Part shown: positions 1 to 8,116 of the stretch, piece after piece
How the letters are laid out: each line of letters begins with the position of its first letter
Numbering within the stretch: position 1 is the first letter of the stretch
DNA from: Pararhizobium sp. IMCC3301
GTDB taxonomy: Bacteria > Pseudomonadota > Alphaproteobacteria > Rhizobiales > GCA-2746425
Length of the DNA stretch: 64,000 bases
NCBI RefSeq assembly: GCF_030758315.1
Contig: NZ_CP132336.1
Coordinates: 3,129,001 to 3,193,000 of the forward strand
Direction: 5' to 3'
Made by a program: the position numbers and the translations under genes
Notes under the pieces: model-generated
Told to the model about the DNA's origin: nothing
The model's input: only the letters and a program-made list of their open reading frames with translations
The model's database searches: none

Positions 1-503
1 TGAACAGCAACCGGTTTGAAAAGGTGGCGCTGCGTCTGAAAGCCAATTTTGCCCGCATCGGCGTCGAGCTTGCCGTTCGCATCGTCGACAGTTCGCAATG
101 GGTAAACCGGGTTCGCAGCCGGGATTTTGATTTCATCTATACCGGCTGGGCACAATCCCTGTCGCCTGGAAATGAGCAATTGGAATATTTCGGTTCTGAA
201 GCCGCCGATCAGGAAAGTGCGCGCAACTGGGCCGGCATCAAGGACCCGGCTGTCGACAAGCTGATCCAGCGCATTATTTTTGCTGAGAACCGGGAAGAAC
301 TGATTGCCGCAACAAAAGCCATGGACCGGGTTTTGCTGGCAAATCATTATATTATTCCCGGTTGGACGCTGCTGAAAACGCGCACGGCGCGGTGGGACCG
401 CTTCTCACATCCAGAAACGTTGCCCTATTACAACGAACCGGCCTTTCCCGGTATCTGGTGGTATGACGAGGAAAAGGCAGCAAAGGTTGAGGCACGGAAA
501 TGA
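1..503 (+). CDS. ABC transporter substrate-binding protein, family 5 (YejA-like), 3' part only
   Basis: C-terminal end of a periplasmic solute-binding protein of the peptide/nickel family (SBP_bac_5). The frame is open to the left window edge, with the first complete codon at base 3, so the start lies outside the window. The visible 167 residues resemble the C-terminal part of the next gene: both have an asparagine-tryptophan-alanine-glycine motif before a D-PxVD-LI stretch, a histidine-tyrosine pair followed by PGW, and a closing tryptophan-rich segment. It would deliver oligopeptides or microcin-C-like compounds to the YejBEF importer encoded just downstream. The stop overlaps the next ATG (ATGA), so translation is probably coupled. 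The assignment to YejA rather than another family 5 protein rests on the yejBEF context. Confidence 0.85.
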   Translation, partial: NSNRFEKVALRLKANFARIGVELAVRIVDSSQWVNRVRSRDFDFIYTGWAQSLSPGNEQLEYFGSEAADQESARNWAGIKDPAVDKLIQRIIFAENREELIAATKAMDRVLLANHYIIPGWTLLKTRTARWDRFSHPETLPYYNEPAFPGIWWYDEEKAAKVEARK

Positions 504-2452
504 AGCGCCGCATTCGCCCAACCGGAATTGACAAAGTCGGAATTGACAAGGCCGGAAGGCATAATGCAGGGACGGGCATTGGCAAAATGGATGGCGCAAT
601 AACAAGGCGCGAAGGGCTCGCTCTGGGCGCCGGGGCGGCCTTCTCTCTGGCCGCTGGTCCGGGTTTTACCAAAACTCCGGTCAAAGGCATTGAGGGCTTT
701 GCGGGACAGGCCGCGCGCCACGGTCTCTCGATTTTCGGCGACCTGAAATATGCCGCCGATTTTCCGTACTTTGACTATGTCAATCCGCAAGCACCCAAGG
801 GCGGGCGCTTTGTCCTCTCGCCCGGAAGCTGGTCCCACAACCAGAATCCGCAAACCTTCAATACTTTGAACGGCTATGTCACCAGGGGCGATGCGCCGCC
901 CCGGCTTGAGCTGATTTTCGACAGTCTGATGGCCGGTGCCGGGGATGAGGCGGATGCAGCCTATGGGCTTGTTGCCGACAGTGTGACGGTCTCGGACGAT
1001 GGCAACAGTTTTCTGTTCAGCCTCCGCCCTGAGGCGAAATTTCACGATGGTTCATCCCTGACCGCGCATGATGTGGCCTATTCGCTGACCACCTTGAAAC
1101 AGGACGGGCATCCGGATTTCACCCAGAGTTTCCGCAAAGTTGCGGCCATTGAGGCGCTGGACGATGGACATCTGCTGGTTACACTGGACGGCACCCAGTC
1201 GCGCGGTCTGATCTTTGAAGTGGCCGGTGCACCGATCTTCTCGAAAGTCTATTATGCTGATCGGGAGTTTTCCGCATCAACCATGGACCCGCCGCTTGGC
1301 TCGGGACCCTACCGGATCGGCGGTTTCGATGCAGGCTCGTTTCTGGACTATGAACGGGTTGAGGATTATTGGGCCAAAGACCTTCCATTGATGCGCGGTC
1401 AGGCAAATTTTGACACCATCCGCGTTGAGTTCTATCGCGAACGCCAGACCGCCTTTGAAGCCTTCAAGAAGGGCAGTATGACCTTTCGCGAGGAATTCAC
1501 TTCCAAGACCTGGGAGACGGAATATGATTTTCCGGCGGTGCTTGATGGAAGAGTGAAAAAAGTTCTGTTTCCGGCGGAACGGCGCCCCAGCTTTCAGGGC
1601 AGTTTCCTCAATACGCGCCGCTCGAAGTTTTCCGATTCCCGAACCCGCGAAGCCCTGGTGCTGTGCTTTGATTATGAATGGGTCAATGAGAACCTGTTTT
1701 TCAGCGCCTATTCGCGAGTGTCGTCCTTTGTTGAAAGGTCTGTCTACAAGGCCGAGGGCGTGCCGACAGGTGCTGAATTAGCTTTGCTGGAACCGTATCG
1801 CAGCCAACTGCCGGATGCGGTGTTTGGCGAAGCCTATGTTCCTCCGGTTTCCGATGGCAGCGGCCGTGACCGCACATTGCTGCGGCGCGCCTCTGAGCTT
1901 CTGGCAGAGGCCGGCTGGCAGCGTCGCGACGGTGCTCTGGTCAACGATCAGGGGCAGCAGCTGACGCTGGAAATCATGGTGCGCTCGCCGGTTTTCGAGC
2001 GGGTTTACGGCAAATATGTTGAATCCCTGCGCGCCGTCGGGGTTGAGGCGACGATTCGTGTCGTTGACCCGGCCCAGTTCCAGGCGCGGTCGGCGGCGTT
2101 CGACTATGATATGGTCGGAACGGCAATGTCGCTGGGCGCAACGCCATTTTCCTCCGCCGAGCAATTATTCTCGTCCCGGTCGGCTGACACGGAAGGTGCC
2201 AATAACTGGGCCGGTGTCAAAGATCCGGTGGTCGATGCCCTGATTGCCGAAGTTGAGGCGGCGACAGACCGACAAACGCATCAAACGGCATGGCGCGCCC
2301 TTGACCGGGTTGTCCGCGCTGGCCATTACTGGCTTCCTGGATGGTACTCCGAACATCACCGTGTTGCGGTGTGGGATAAATATGATTGGCCGGACGATAA
2401 ACCTGATTATTCTTTTCCTGTTGAAACCACCTGGTGGTCGAAGGCGAACTGA
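500..2452 (+). CDS. yejA: ABC transporter substrate-binding protein, family 5 (YejA-like), second copy
   Basis: Periplasmic binding protein of about 650 residues for a YejABEF-type oligopeptide/microcin C importer. A GAGG-type ribosome binding site precedes the ATG at 500, which overlaps the upstream stop. The first 29 residues contain an imperfect 15-base tandem repeat (534-563) encoding two similar pentapeptides. A second ATG at 587 would place a twin-arginine-like TRREG segment and hydrophobic stretch at the very N-terminus, so the mature export signal may start there. The body has the family's features, including an FHDG motif and the C-terminal NNWAGVKDP region. It is the second of two tandem binding proteins ahead of yejB; the ligand is not known. 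Confidence 0.88.
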   Translation: MKRRIRPTGIDKVGIDKAGRHNAGTGIGKMDGAITRREGLALGAGAAFSLAAGPGFTKTPVKGIEGFAGQAARHGLSIFGDLKYAADFPYFDYVNPQAPKGGRFVLSPGSWSHNQNPQTFNTLNGYVTRGDAPPRLELIFDSLMAGAGDEADAAYGLVADSVTVSDDGNSFLFSLRPEAKFHDGSSLTAHDVAYSLTTLKQDGHPDFTQSFRKVAAIEALDDGHLLVTLDGTQSRGLIFEVAGAPIFSKVYYADREFSASTMDPPLGSGPYRIGGFDAGSFLDYERVEDYWAKDLPLMRGQANFDTIRVEFYRERQTAFEAFKKGSMTFREEFTSKTWETEYDFPAVLDGRVKKVLFPAERRPSFQGSFLNTRRSKFSDSRTREALVLCFDYEWVNENLFFSAYSRVSSFVERSVYKAEGVPTGAELALLEPYRSQLPDAVFGEAYVPPVSDGSGRDRTLLRRASELLAEAGWQRRDGALVNDQGQQLTLEIMVRSPVFERVYGKYVESLRAVGVEATIRVVDPAQFQARSAAFDYDMVGTAMSLGATPFSSAEQLFSSRSADTEGANNWAGVKDPVVDALIAEVEAATDRQTHQTAWRALDRVVRAGHYWLPGWYSEHHRVAVWDKYDWPDDKPDYSFPVETTWWSKAN

Positions 2453-2483
2453 CGCATCAACAGAAGCTTGAGTCGATAAATCT

Positions 2484-3602
2484 ATGGCCGCATATATTAT
2501 CAAACGCATTCTGCTCATGATCCCGACCCTGCTCGGCATCATGGCAATCACCTTTGCCATCATTCAGTTCGCGCCCGGCGGTCCTGTGGAGCAGGTGATT
2601 GCGAAACTGTCCGGTAATTCCATTTCCGCGACTGAGCGGATCAGCGGATCGGGCGGCGATTTCGGTTCGGTGGGAGACGCAAATCTGGAGAAGTCCGGGC
2701 AAAGCGATCCGATTACGTCACGCTATCGCGGTGCCCAGGGGCTCGACCCGGAATTCATCCGCCAGCTGGAAAAGGATTTTGGCTTTGACAAGCCACCCTT
2801 GCAGCGGTTTATTTCGATGTTGTGGAATTACGTCCGGTTTGACTTTGGCAATTCCTATTTCCGCGATGTCAGTGTCATCGACCTGATCAAGGAGAAAATG
2901 CCGGTGTCCATTTCCCTCGGGCTGTGGATGACGCTGATTTCTTATGGCATTTCCATTCCACTGGGCATTGCCAAGGCCGTGCGTGATGGCAGCCGCTTTG
3001 ATGTGTGGACCTCTTCGCTCATTATCGTCGGCTATGCGGTCCCCGGATTTCTGGTGGCGATTCTGCTGATTGTGCTGTTTGCCGGCGGCAGTTTCTGGGA
3101 TATTTTCCCGCTTCGCGGGCTGACCTCGGAGAATTTCGCCGAACTCGGCCTGTTTGAAAAAATACTCGATTATTTCTGGCATCTGGTGCTGCCGCTGACC
3201 GCTATGGCGCTGGCGGCCTTTGCCACCTCCAGCCTGTTGACGAAAAACTCGTTTCTCGATGAAATCCGCAAACAATATGTCATGACGGCGCGGGCCAAGG
3301 GCGTGTCCAACCATCAGGTTCTTTACGGGCATGTGTTCCGCAATGCCATGCTGATTGTAATCGCCGGCTTTCCCGGCGCATTCATTGGCGCATTCTTTTC
3401 CGGCTCCCTGCTGATTGAGACAATCTTTTCACTTGATGGTCTGGGGCTGCTGAGTTTTGAATCCGTCCTCAACCGGGACTATGCGGTGGTCTTTGCAAAT
3501 CTCTACATCTTTTCGATCATCGGTCTGGTGGTCGGTCTAATCTCGGATCTGACCTATACTTGGATTGACCCGCGGATCGATTTTGAATCGCGGGAGGTGT
3601 AG
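2484..3602 (+). CDS. yejB: Microcin C/oligopeptide ABC transporter permease YejB
   Basis: Inner-membrane permease of 372 residues of the DppB/OppB class, forming half of the channel with YejE. The N-terminal segment MAAYIIKRILLMIPTLLGI is the typical first helix of this family. An inserted polar region (about residues 35-100) before the main permease domain is characteristic of the longer YejB subfamily. The cytoplasmic EAA-like loop (TARAKGVSN at about residue 270) contacts the ATPase. It lies 31 bases after the binding-protein gene and just before yejE, in the order seen in other Yej operons. The identification is firm; substrate specificity is inferred from family and context. Confidence 0.93.
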   Translation: MAAYIIKRILLMIPTLLGIMAITFAIIQFAPGGPVEQVIAKLSGNSISATERISGSGGDFGSVGDANLEKSGQSDPITSRYRGAQGLDPEFIRQLEKDFGFDKPPLQRFISMLWNYVRFDFGNSYFRDVSVIDLIKEKMPVSISLGLWMTLISYGISIPLGIAKAVRDGSRFDVWTSSLIIVGYAVPGFLVAILLIVLFAGGSFWDIFPLRGLTSENFAELGLFEKILDYFWHLVLPLTAMALAAFATSSLLTKNSFLDEIRKQYVMTARAKGVSNHQVLYGHVFRNAMLIVIAGFPGAFIGAFFSGSLLIETIFSLDGLGLLSFESVLNRDYAVVFANLYIFSIIGLVVGLISDLTYTWIDPRIDFESREV

Positions 3603-3606
3603 CGTC

Positions 3607-4761
3607 ATGGATGCGAAAGTCAGCACATCCGCGAGGGAAACAGTTCCCGTCACGCCAGCAAAGCCAAGCCGGTTCTCACCGATTAATCAGAGACGATGGC
3701 AGAATTTCAAGGGCAATGGCCGCGGCTATTGGAGCCTTCAGATTTTCCTGGTGTTGTTTTTCGTCACCCTGTTTGCAGAATTCATTGCCAATGACAAACC
3801 GCTTCTTGTGTCCTATCAGGGCGAATTTCTGACCCCGGTATTTGTCGATTATCCGGAGGAAAAATTTGGCGGATTTCTGCCGGTAACGGATTATCGCGAT
3901 CCGTTTGTACTGGAGGAAATTGAAGCCAATGGCTGGATTCTCTGGCCGCCAATCCGCTATTCCTACCGCACCGTCAACAATGAAATTCCGACACCGGCGC
4001 CATCGCCGCCTTCCTGGATGCTGGACAAGGAAAAGCGTTGCCAGCGCTATCCCGGCGGTGTTGAAAATCCCAGTTGCTCCATCGGCAACTGGAACTGGTT
4101 CGGGACCGATGATCAGGCCCGCGACGTCATGGCCCGGCTGATCTACGGGTTTCGCATTTCGGTTCTGTTCGGGCTGATCCTGACGATTTTTTCCTCGATC
4201 ATCGGCGTCGCCGCCGGGGCTGTTCAGGGGTATTTCGGGGGCTGGACGGATTTGCTGTTTCAGCGCTTTATTGAAATTTGGACGTCGGTACCCACGCTCT
4301 ATCTGTTGCTGATTCTGGCTGCAATCATCACCCCCAGTTTTTGGATTCTGCTCGGCATTCTATTGCTGTTTTCCTGGGTCAGTCTTGTGGCTGTGGTACG
4401 GGCCGAGTTTCTGCGCGCCCGCAATTTTGAATATGTCAATGCGGCGCGCGCTCTTGGGGTGGGCAATCTGACCATCATGTGGCGCCATTTGCTGCCCAAC
4501 GCGATGGTCGCGACCCTGACTTTCATGCCCTTCATTCTCAACGGGTCGATCACAACCCTGACCTCGCTGGATTTTCTCGGCTTCGGCCTGCCGCCGGGCT
4601 CGCCATCGCTTGGCGAATTGCTGGCGCAGGGCAAGAACAACCTGCAGGCGCCGTGGCTGGCGCTGACCGGATTTTTCGTGATTTCACTGATGCTCAGCCT
4701 GCTGATTTTTGTCGGTGAAGCAGTTCGGGATGCATTTGATCCCAGAAAGACATTTTCCTGA
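3607..4761 (+). CDS. yejE: Microcin C/oligopeptide ABC transporter permease YejE
   Basis: Second permease subunit, 384 residues, of the DppC/OppC class. The start is placed at the ATG at 3607, four bases after the yejB stop and preceded by GGAGGTGT; an ATG at 3565 would overlap yejB by 38 bases. One N-terminal helix is followed by a long periplasmic segment and then the permease domain with the coupling loop AARALGVGN at about residue 280. The insert after the first helix is typical of YejE. The stop codon overlaps the ATG of the ATPase gene by one base (TGATG), so the two are probably translationally coupled. It works with YejB, YejF and the binding proteins. Confidence 0.93.
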   Translation: MDAKVSTSARETVPVTPAKPSRFSPINQRRWQNFKGNGRGYWSLQIFLVLFFVTLFAEFIANDKPLLVSYQGEFLTPVFVDYPEEKFGGFLPVTDYRDPFVLEEIEANGWILWPPIRYSYRTVNNEIPTPAPSPPSWMLDKEKRCQRYPGGVENPSCSIGNWNWFGTDDQARDVMARLIYGFRISVLFGLILTIFSSIIGVAAGAVQGYFGGWTDLLFQRFIEIWTSVPTLYLLLILAAIITPSFWILLGILLLFSWVSLVAVVRAEFLRARNFEYVNAARALGVGNLTIMWRHLLPNAMVATLTFMPFILNGSITTLTSLDFLGFGLPPGSPSLGELLAQGKNNLQAPWLALTGFFVISLMLSLLIFVGEAVRDAFDPRKTFS

Positions 4762-6416
4762 TGGCTGCGGACATGGCGCAAGATAAGGTGATTGGGCCTT
4801 TGTTGAAAGTGGACGATCTGCATGTCGATTTCACCGTTGACGGCAAGATCATCCATGCTGTACGCGGCGTCTCGTTTCATATCGATCAGGGCGAGACGGT
4901 TGCTCTGGTAGGCGAATCTGGTTCCGGCAAATCGGTCACCGCCCTGTCGGTGCTGAAACTGTTGCACTATCCGCCGGCCTCCCATCCCCGCGGCTCGATC
5001 CTGTTTGACGGCGAGGATTTGATGCAGACCAAGTCGAAGGATCTGCAGCACGTTCGCGGCAACAATATTTCGATGATTTTTCAGGAGCCGATGACATCGC
5101 TCAATCCGCTGCATTCCGTGGAGCGCCAGATTGGCGAAACCCTGAAACTGCACCAGGGCGCATCGGATGCAAAGGCGCGCGCGCGGGTTATCGAATTGCT
5201 CAATCAGGTCGGCATCCGTGATCCGGAAAAGCGCCTGCAGGCCTATCCCCACCAATTATCCGGCGGCCAACGCCAGCGCGTCATGATCGCCATGGCGCTT
5301 GCCAACAAGCCGAAGCTGCTGATTGCTGATGAACCGACCACGGCGCTTGATGTCACCGTTCAGGCGCAGATACTGGAATTGCTGGCGGATCTGAAAACCC
5401 GTATGGGAATGGGGATGCTGTTCATCACCCACGATCTGGGAATTGTCCGCAAAATCGCTGACCGGGTTTGCGTCATGACTGATGGCGAGATCGTTGAGCA
5501 GGGACCGACCGAGGAAATTTTTCAGAACCCGCAGCACAGCTACACACAGCATTTGCTGTCTGCCGAACCGAAAGGCGATCCGCCGGAACTCGATTCCAGT
5601 GCCCCTGCGGTAATGACCGGGAAGGACATCAAGGTCTGGTTTCCGATCAAACGCGGATTTCTGCGCAAGACGGTCGACAACATCAAGGCTGTCGATGGCA
5701 TTGATCTGACAGTTCGTGAAGGCCAGACCCTGGGCATTGTTGGCGAAAGCGGCTCTGGCAAGACCACCCTTGGCCTCGCCCTGATGCGGTTGCTTTCATC
5801 AAAGGGCAGCATCAATCTGCTGGGCAATTCGATCCAGGGGAAATCCTCCCGGGAAATGCGCCCGTTGCGCAAGGATATGCAGATTGTCTTTCAGGACCCG
5901 TTCGGGTCCCTCAGTCCGCGCATGTCGATCAGCGCCATTATCGAGGAAGGTCTAGTGATCCATTTCCCCGATCTGTCCCGCGATCAGCGAGAGCAGCGCG
6001 TGTCTGACGTTCTCAAGGAAGTCGGGCTTGACCCGGCGATGCGGCATCGCTATCCGCACGAATTTTCCGGCGGCCAGCGCCAGCGCTTCGCCATTGCCCG
6101 GGCGCTGGTTCTGGAACCGAAATTTCTCATGCTGGATGAGCCAACCTCCGCGCTTGATATGAGTGTTCAGGCGCAGGTCGTGGATTTGCTGCGGGCGGTG
6201 CAGAAGCGGCGCAATCTGGCCTATCTCTTCATCAGTCACGATCTGAAGGTGGTCAGGGCGCTGGCCAATGAAGTCATCGTCATGCGCCTCGGCAGGGTTG
6301 TTGAGCGCGGGCCTTCGGCACAGATATTCGATGCGCCGCAGCACGATTATACAAAAGCTTTGATGGCTGCTGCCTTTGACATCAGGGCAGTCGGCGCGGC
6401 TGAACTGGCAGTCTGA
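4761..6416 (+). CDS. yejF: Oligopeptide ABC transporter ATPase YejF, two nucleotide-binding domains
   Basis: ATPase of 551 residues that powers the YejABEF importer. It is a fusion of DppD-like and DppF-like domains: two Walker A motifs (GESGSGKS at about 50-57, GESGSGKT in the second half), two signature motifs (LSGGQRQR and FSGGQRQR), and two Walker B segments (LLIADEPT and LMLDEPT). The length and double-domain layout match YejF rather than single-domain DppD/DppF proteins. The start overlaps the yejE stop. It ends shortly before the dehydrogenase gene, so the five transport genes form one operon that probably continues into 6427-8095. Confidence 0.94.
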   Translation: MAADMAQDKVIGPLLKVDDLHVDFTVDGKIIHAVRGVSFHIDQGETVALVGESGSGKSVTALSVLKLLHYPPASHPRGSILFDGEDLMQTKSKDLQHVRGNNISMIFQEPMTSLNPLHSVERQIGETLKLHQGASDAKARARVIELLNQVGIRDPEKRLQAYPHQLSGGQRQRVMIAMALANKPKLLIADEPTTALDVTVQAQILELLADLKTRMGMGMLFITHDLGIVRKIADRVCVMTDGEIVEQGPTEEIFQNPQHSYTQHLLSAEPKGDPPELDSSAPAVMTGKDIKVWFPIKRGFLRKTVDNIKAVDGIDLTVREGQTLGIVGESGSGKTTLGLALMRLLSSKGSINLLGNSIQGKSSREMRPLRKDMQIVFQDPFGSLSPRMSISAIIEEGLVIHFPDLSRDQREQRVSDVLKEVGLDPAMRHRYPHEFSGGQRQRFAIARALVLEPKFLMLDEPTSALDMSVQAQVVDLLRAVQKRRNLAYLFISHDLKVVRALANEVIVMRLGRVVERGPSAQIFDAPQHDYTKALMAAAFDIRAVGAAELAV

Positions 6417-6426
6417 GGGAATAAGT

Positions 6427-7368
6427 GTGAGCATTCTGGTTCTGATGGATGGCTGGAGCCCGGCACCCTGGGCAACCGCCTTGCAATCGGTTCTGCCGGA
6501 CGAGCAGATCGTCATCTATCCCGACGTGGCGGATCGCGATGCGGTGGAATATGCCCTGGTCTGGGCGCCCGCAAGCGGTGTGCTGAACCAGTTTCCGAAT
6601 TTGAAGGCGTTGTTCTCGCTCGGCGCGGGGGTGGATCATCTGCTGCGCGATGCCAGCCTGCCGGACGTTCCCATTGCCCGCATTGTCGATCCTGATCTGA
6701 CCGGACGCATGAGCGAATGGGTGGTGGCACAGGTGCTGCTGCATCATCGCCAGCAATTGCGCTATCTGGAACTTCAGCGTGAAGCCGTCTGGCAGGAACT
6801 GGCGCAGCCGGCCGCTGCTGACGTGTGTGTCGGTGTGATGGGGCTTGGCGAGTTGGGACGCGATGCAGCTGACATTCTGCACCGGCTTGGATTCGCTCTG
6901 CGCGGCTGGAGCCGGACCGCCCGGACCGTGCCGCATGTCAGTTGTTTCCACGGTGCAGACGGGCTGGATGAGTTTCTCTGCGGGACGGATATCCTGCTGT
7001 GTCTTCTGCCGCTGACCCCGGACACCGAAGCTCTGATCGGCAAGTCCGTGTTTGACAGACTGTGTTCAGACGGGCCGCTCGGCGGGCCGGTTTTCATCAA
7101 TGCCGGGCGCGGGCGCATTCAGGTGGAAGCTGATCTTGTTGCCGCCTTGCGCAGCAAAGTGCTGAAAGGCGCCAGCCTTGATGTATTTGAAGGGGAGCCG
7201 CTGCCGCAGGACAGTGCGCTCTGGAGCCTCGATAATGTCATCATCACACCCCATGCGGCAGCGGTCAGCAGCCCCAGGGCTCTGTCGCATCTGATTGCGC
7301 GTCAGGTACAGGCGCACCGGGCCGGACAAACCCTGGCCCATCTGGTTGACAGGGCGCGCGGATATTGA
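6427..7368 (+). CDS. ghrA: Glyoxylate/hydroxypyruvate reductase A-like dehydrogenase
   Basis: NAD(P)H-dependent D-2-hydroxyacid dehydrogenase of 313 residues, closest in appearance to GhrA, which reduces glyoxylate and hydroxypyruvate in the cytoplasm. The Rossmann motif GLGELGRDAA lies near residue 140. The catalytic set of the family is present: arginine in INAGRG, glutamate in DVFEGEPLP and histidine in ITPHAAA. I chose the GTG at 6427, which has GAGGGAAT just upstream; a longer frame from 6376 would run back into yejF. The gene is 10 bases behind yejF, so it may be co-transcribed with the importer. The exact substrate cannot be read from sequence. Confidence 0.82.
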   Translation: MSILVLMDGWSPAPWATALQSVLPDEQIVIYPDVADRDAVEYALVWAPASGVLNQFPNLKALFSLGAGVDHLLRDASLPDVPIARIVDPDLTGRMSEWVVAQVLLHHRQQLRYLELQREAVWQELAQPAAADVCVGVMGLGELGRDAADILHRLGFALRGWSRTARTVPHVSCFHGADGLDEFLCGTDILLCLLPLTPDTEALIGKSVFDRLCSDGPLGGPVFINAGRGRIQVEADLVAALRSKVLKGASLDVFEGEPLPQDSALWSLDNVIITPHAAAVSSPRALSHLIARQVQAHRAGQTLAHLVDRARGY

Positions 7369-7429
7369 GGCCATGCTGGCGATTTGAATTTCCCTGGGAT
7401 AATCTCAACGGACACTGATCGGAGTTTGT

Positions 7430-8095
7430 ATGCCTGATGCCCTGAACCGGCGTGAGTTGCTGACGCGACTGACCAAGCTTTGCAAATCCGGCTCCTCGGG
7501 CTCTGGCGGCTCTGGCGATGGCCGGCATATTGTGGCGATTGCCGGTGCGCCCGCCTCGGGCAAATCAACACTTGCCGAATGGCTGGTGAAAGAGCTGAAC
7601 AGCGCTGACACAGGCGTCGCCGCCTTGCTGCCGATGGATGGCTATCACTATGATGACCGGGTTCTGACGCCAAAAGGCTGGCAGGCGCAAAAGGGTGCGC
7701 CGCATACGTTTGATGTCGGCGGTCTTGTCGCCATCTTGCAACGGCTCCGGGCCAACCGGGAGCCGGTGATTGCGGTGCCGCAATTTGACAGGGATCTGGA
7801 AATCGCCCGTGCCGGTGCGGCTTTGATTGAAAATACCGCCCGGCTGGTGGTCGTTGAGGGCAATTATCTGCTGCTCGATGAAGCGCCGTGGCGGCAACTG
7901 GCGGATCTGTTTGATCTGACCGTTCTGGTTGAGGTGGATGAAGCTGAGCTGGAGCATCGCCTGCGCCAGAGATGGCTGTCGCACCAGCTGTCAGAGGCTG
8001 ACATCAACCGCAAGGTCTTCGACAATGATCTGCCCAATGGCAGGCTGGTCTATGAACAAAGCCGGGTGCCGGATATTTCGGTGCGGTTTGTCTAG
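7430..8095 (+). CDS. P-loop nucleoside/sugar kinase-like protein (YggC/pantothenate-kinase fold)
   Basis: Protein of 221 residues with a Walker A motif GAPASGKST at about residues 42-50 and a DGYHYD segment typical of the uridine kinase/pantothenate kinase superfamily. Members of this subgroup are annotated YggC or 'nucleoside/nucleotide kinase family protein'; the physiological substrate is not established. A serine/glycine-rich linker precedes the Walker A motif. The ATG at 7430 has a CGGAG ribosome binding site. It follows the ghrA-like gene by about 60 bases in the same direction and converges with dnaE2, whose stop lies only 21 bases away; no strong terminator hairpin is visible between them. 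Confidence 0.7.
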   Translation: MPDALNRRELLTRLTKLCKSGSSGSGGSGDGRHIVAIAGAPASGKSTLAEWLVKELNSADTGVAALLPMDGYHYDDRVLTPKGWQAQKGAPHTFDVGGLVAILQRLRANREPVIAVPQFDRDLEIARAGAALIENTARLVVVEGNYLLLDEAPWRQLADLFDLTVLVEVDEAELEHRLRQRWLSHQLSEADINRKVFDNDLPNGRLVYEQSRVPDISVRFV

Positions 8096-8116
8096 AATGT
8101 TGTCCCTGCATGTGTT

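Noticed and set aside
4299-5255. 318-codon minus-strand frame across yejE and yejF
   Set aside because: Antisense to two clear transporter genes and without family similarity.
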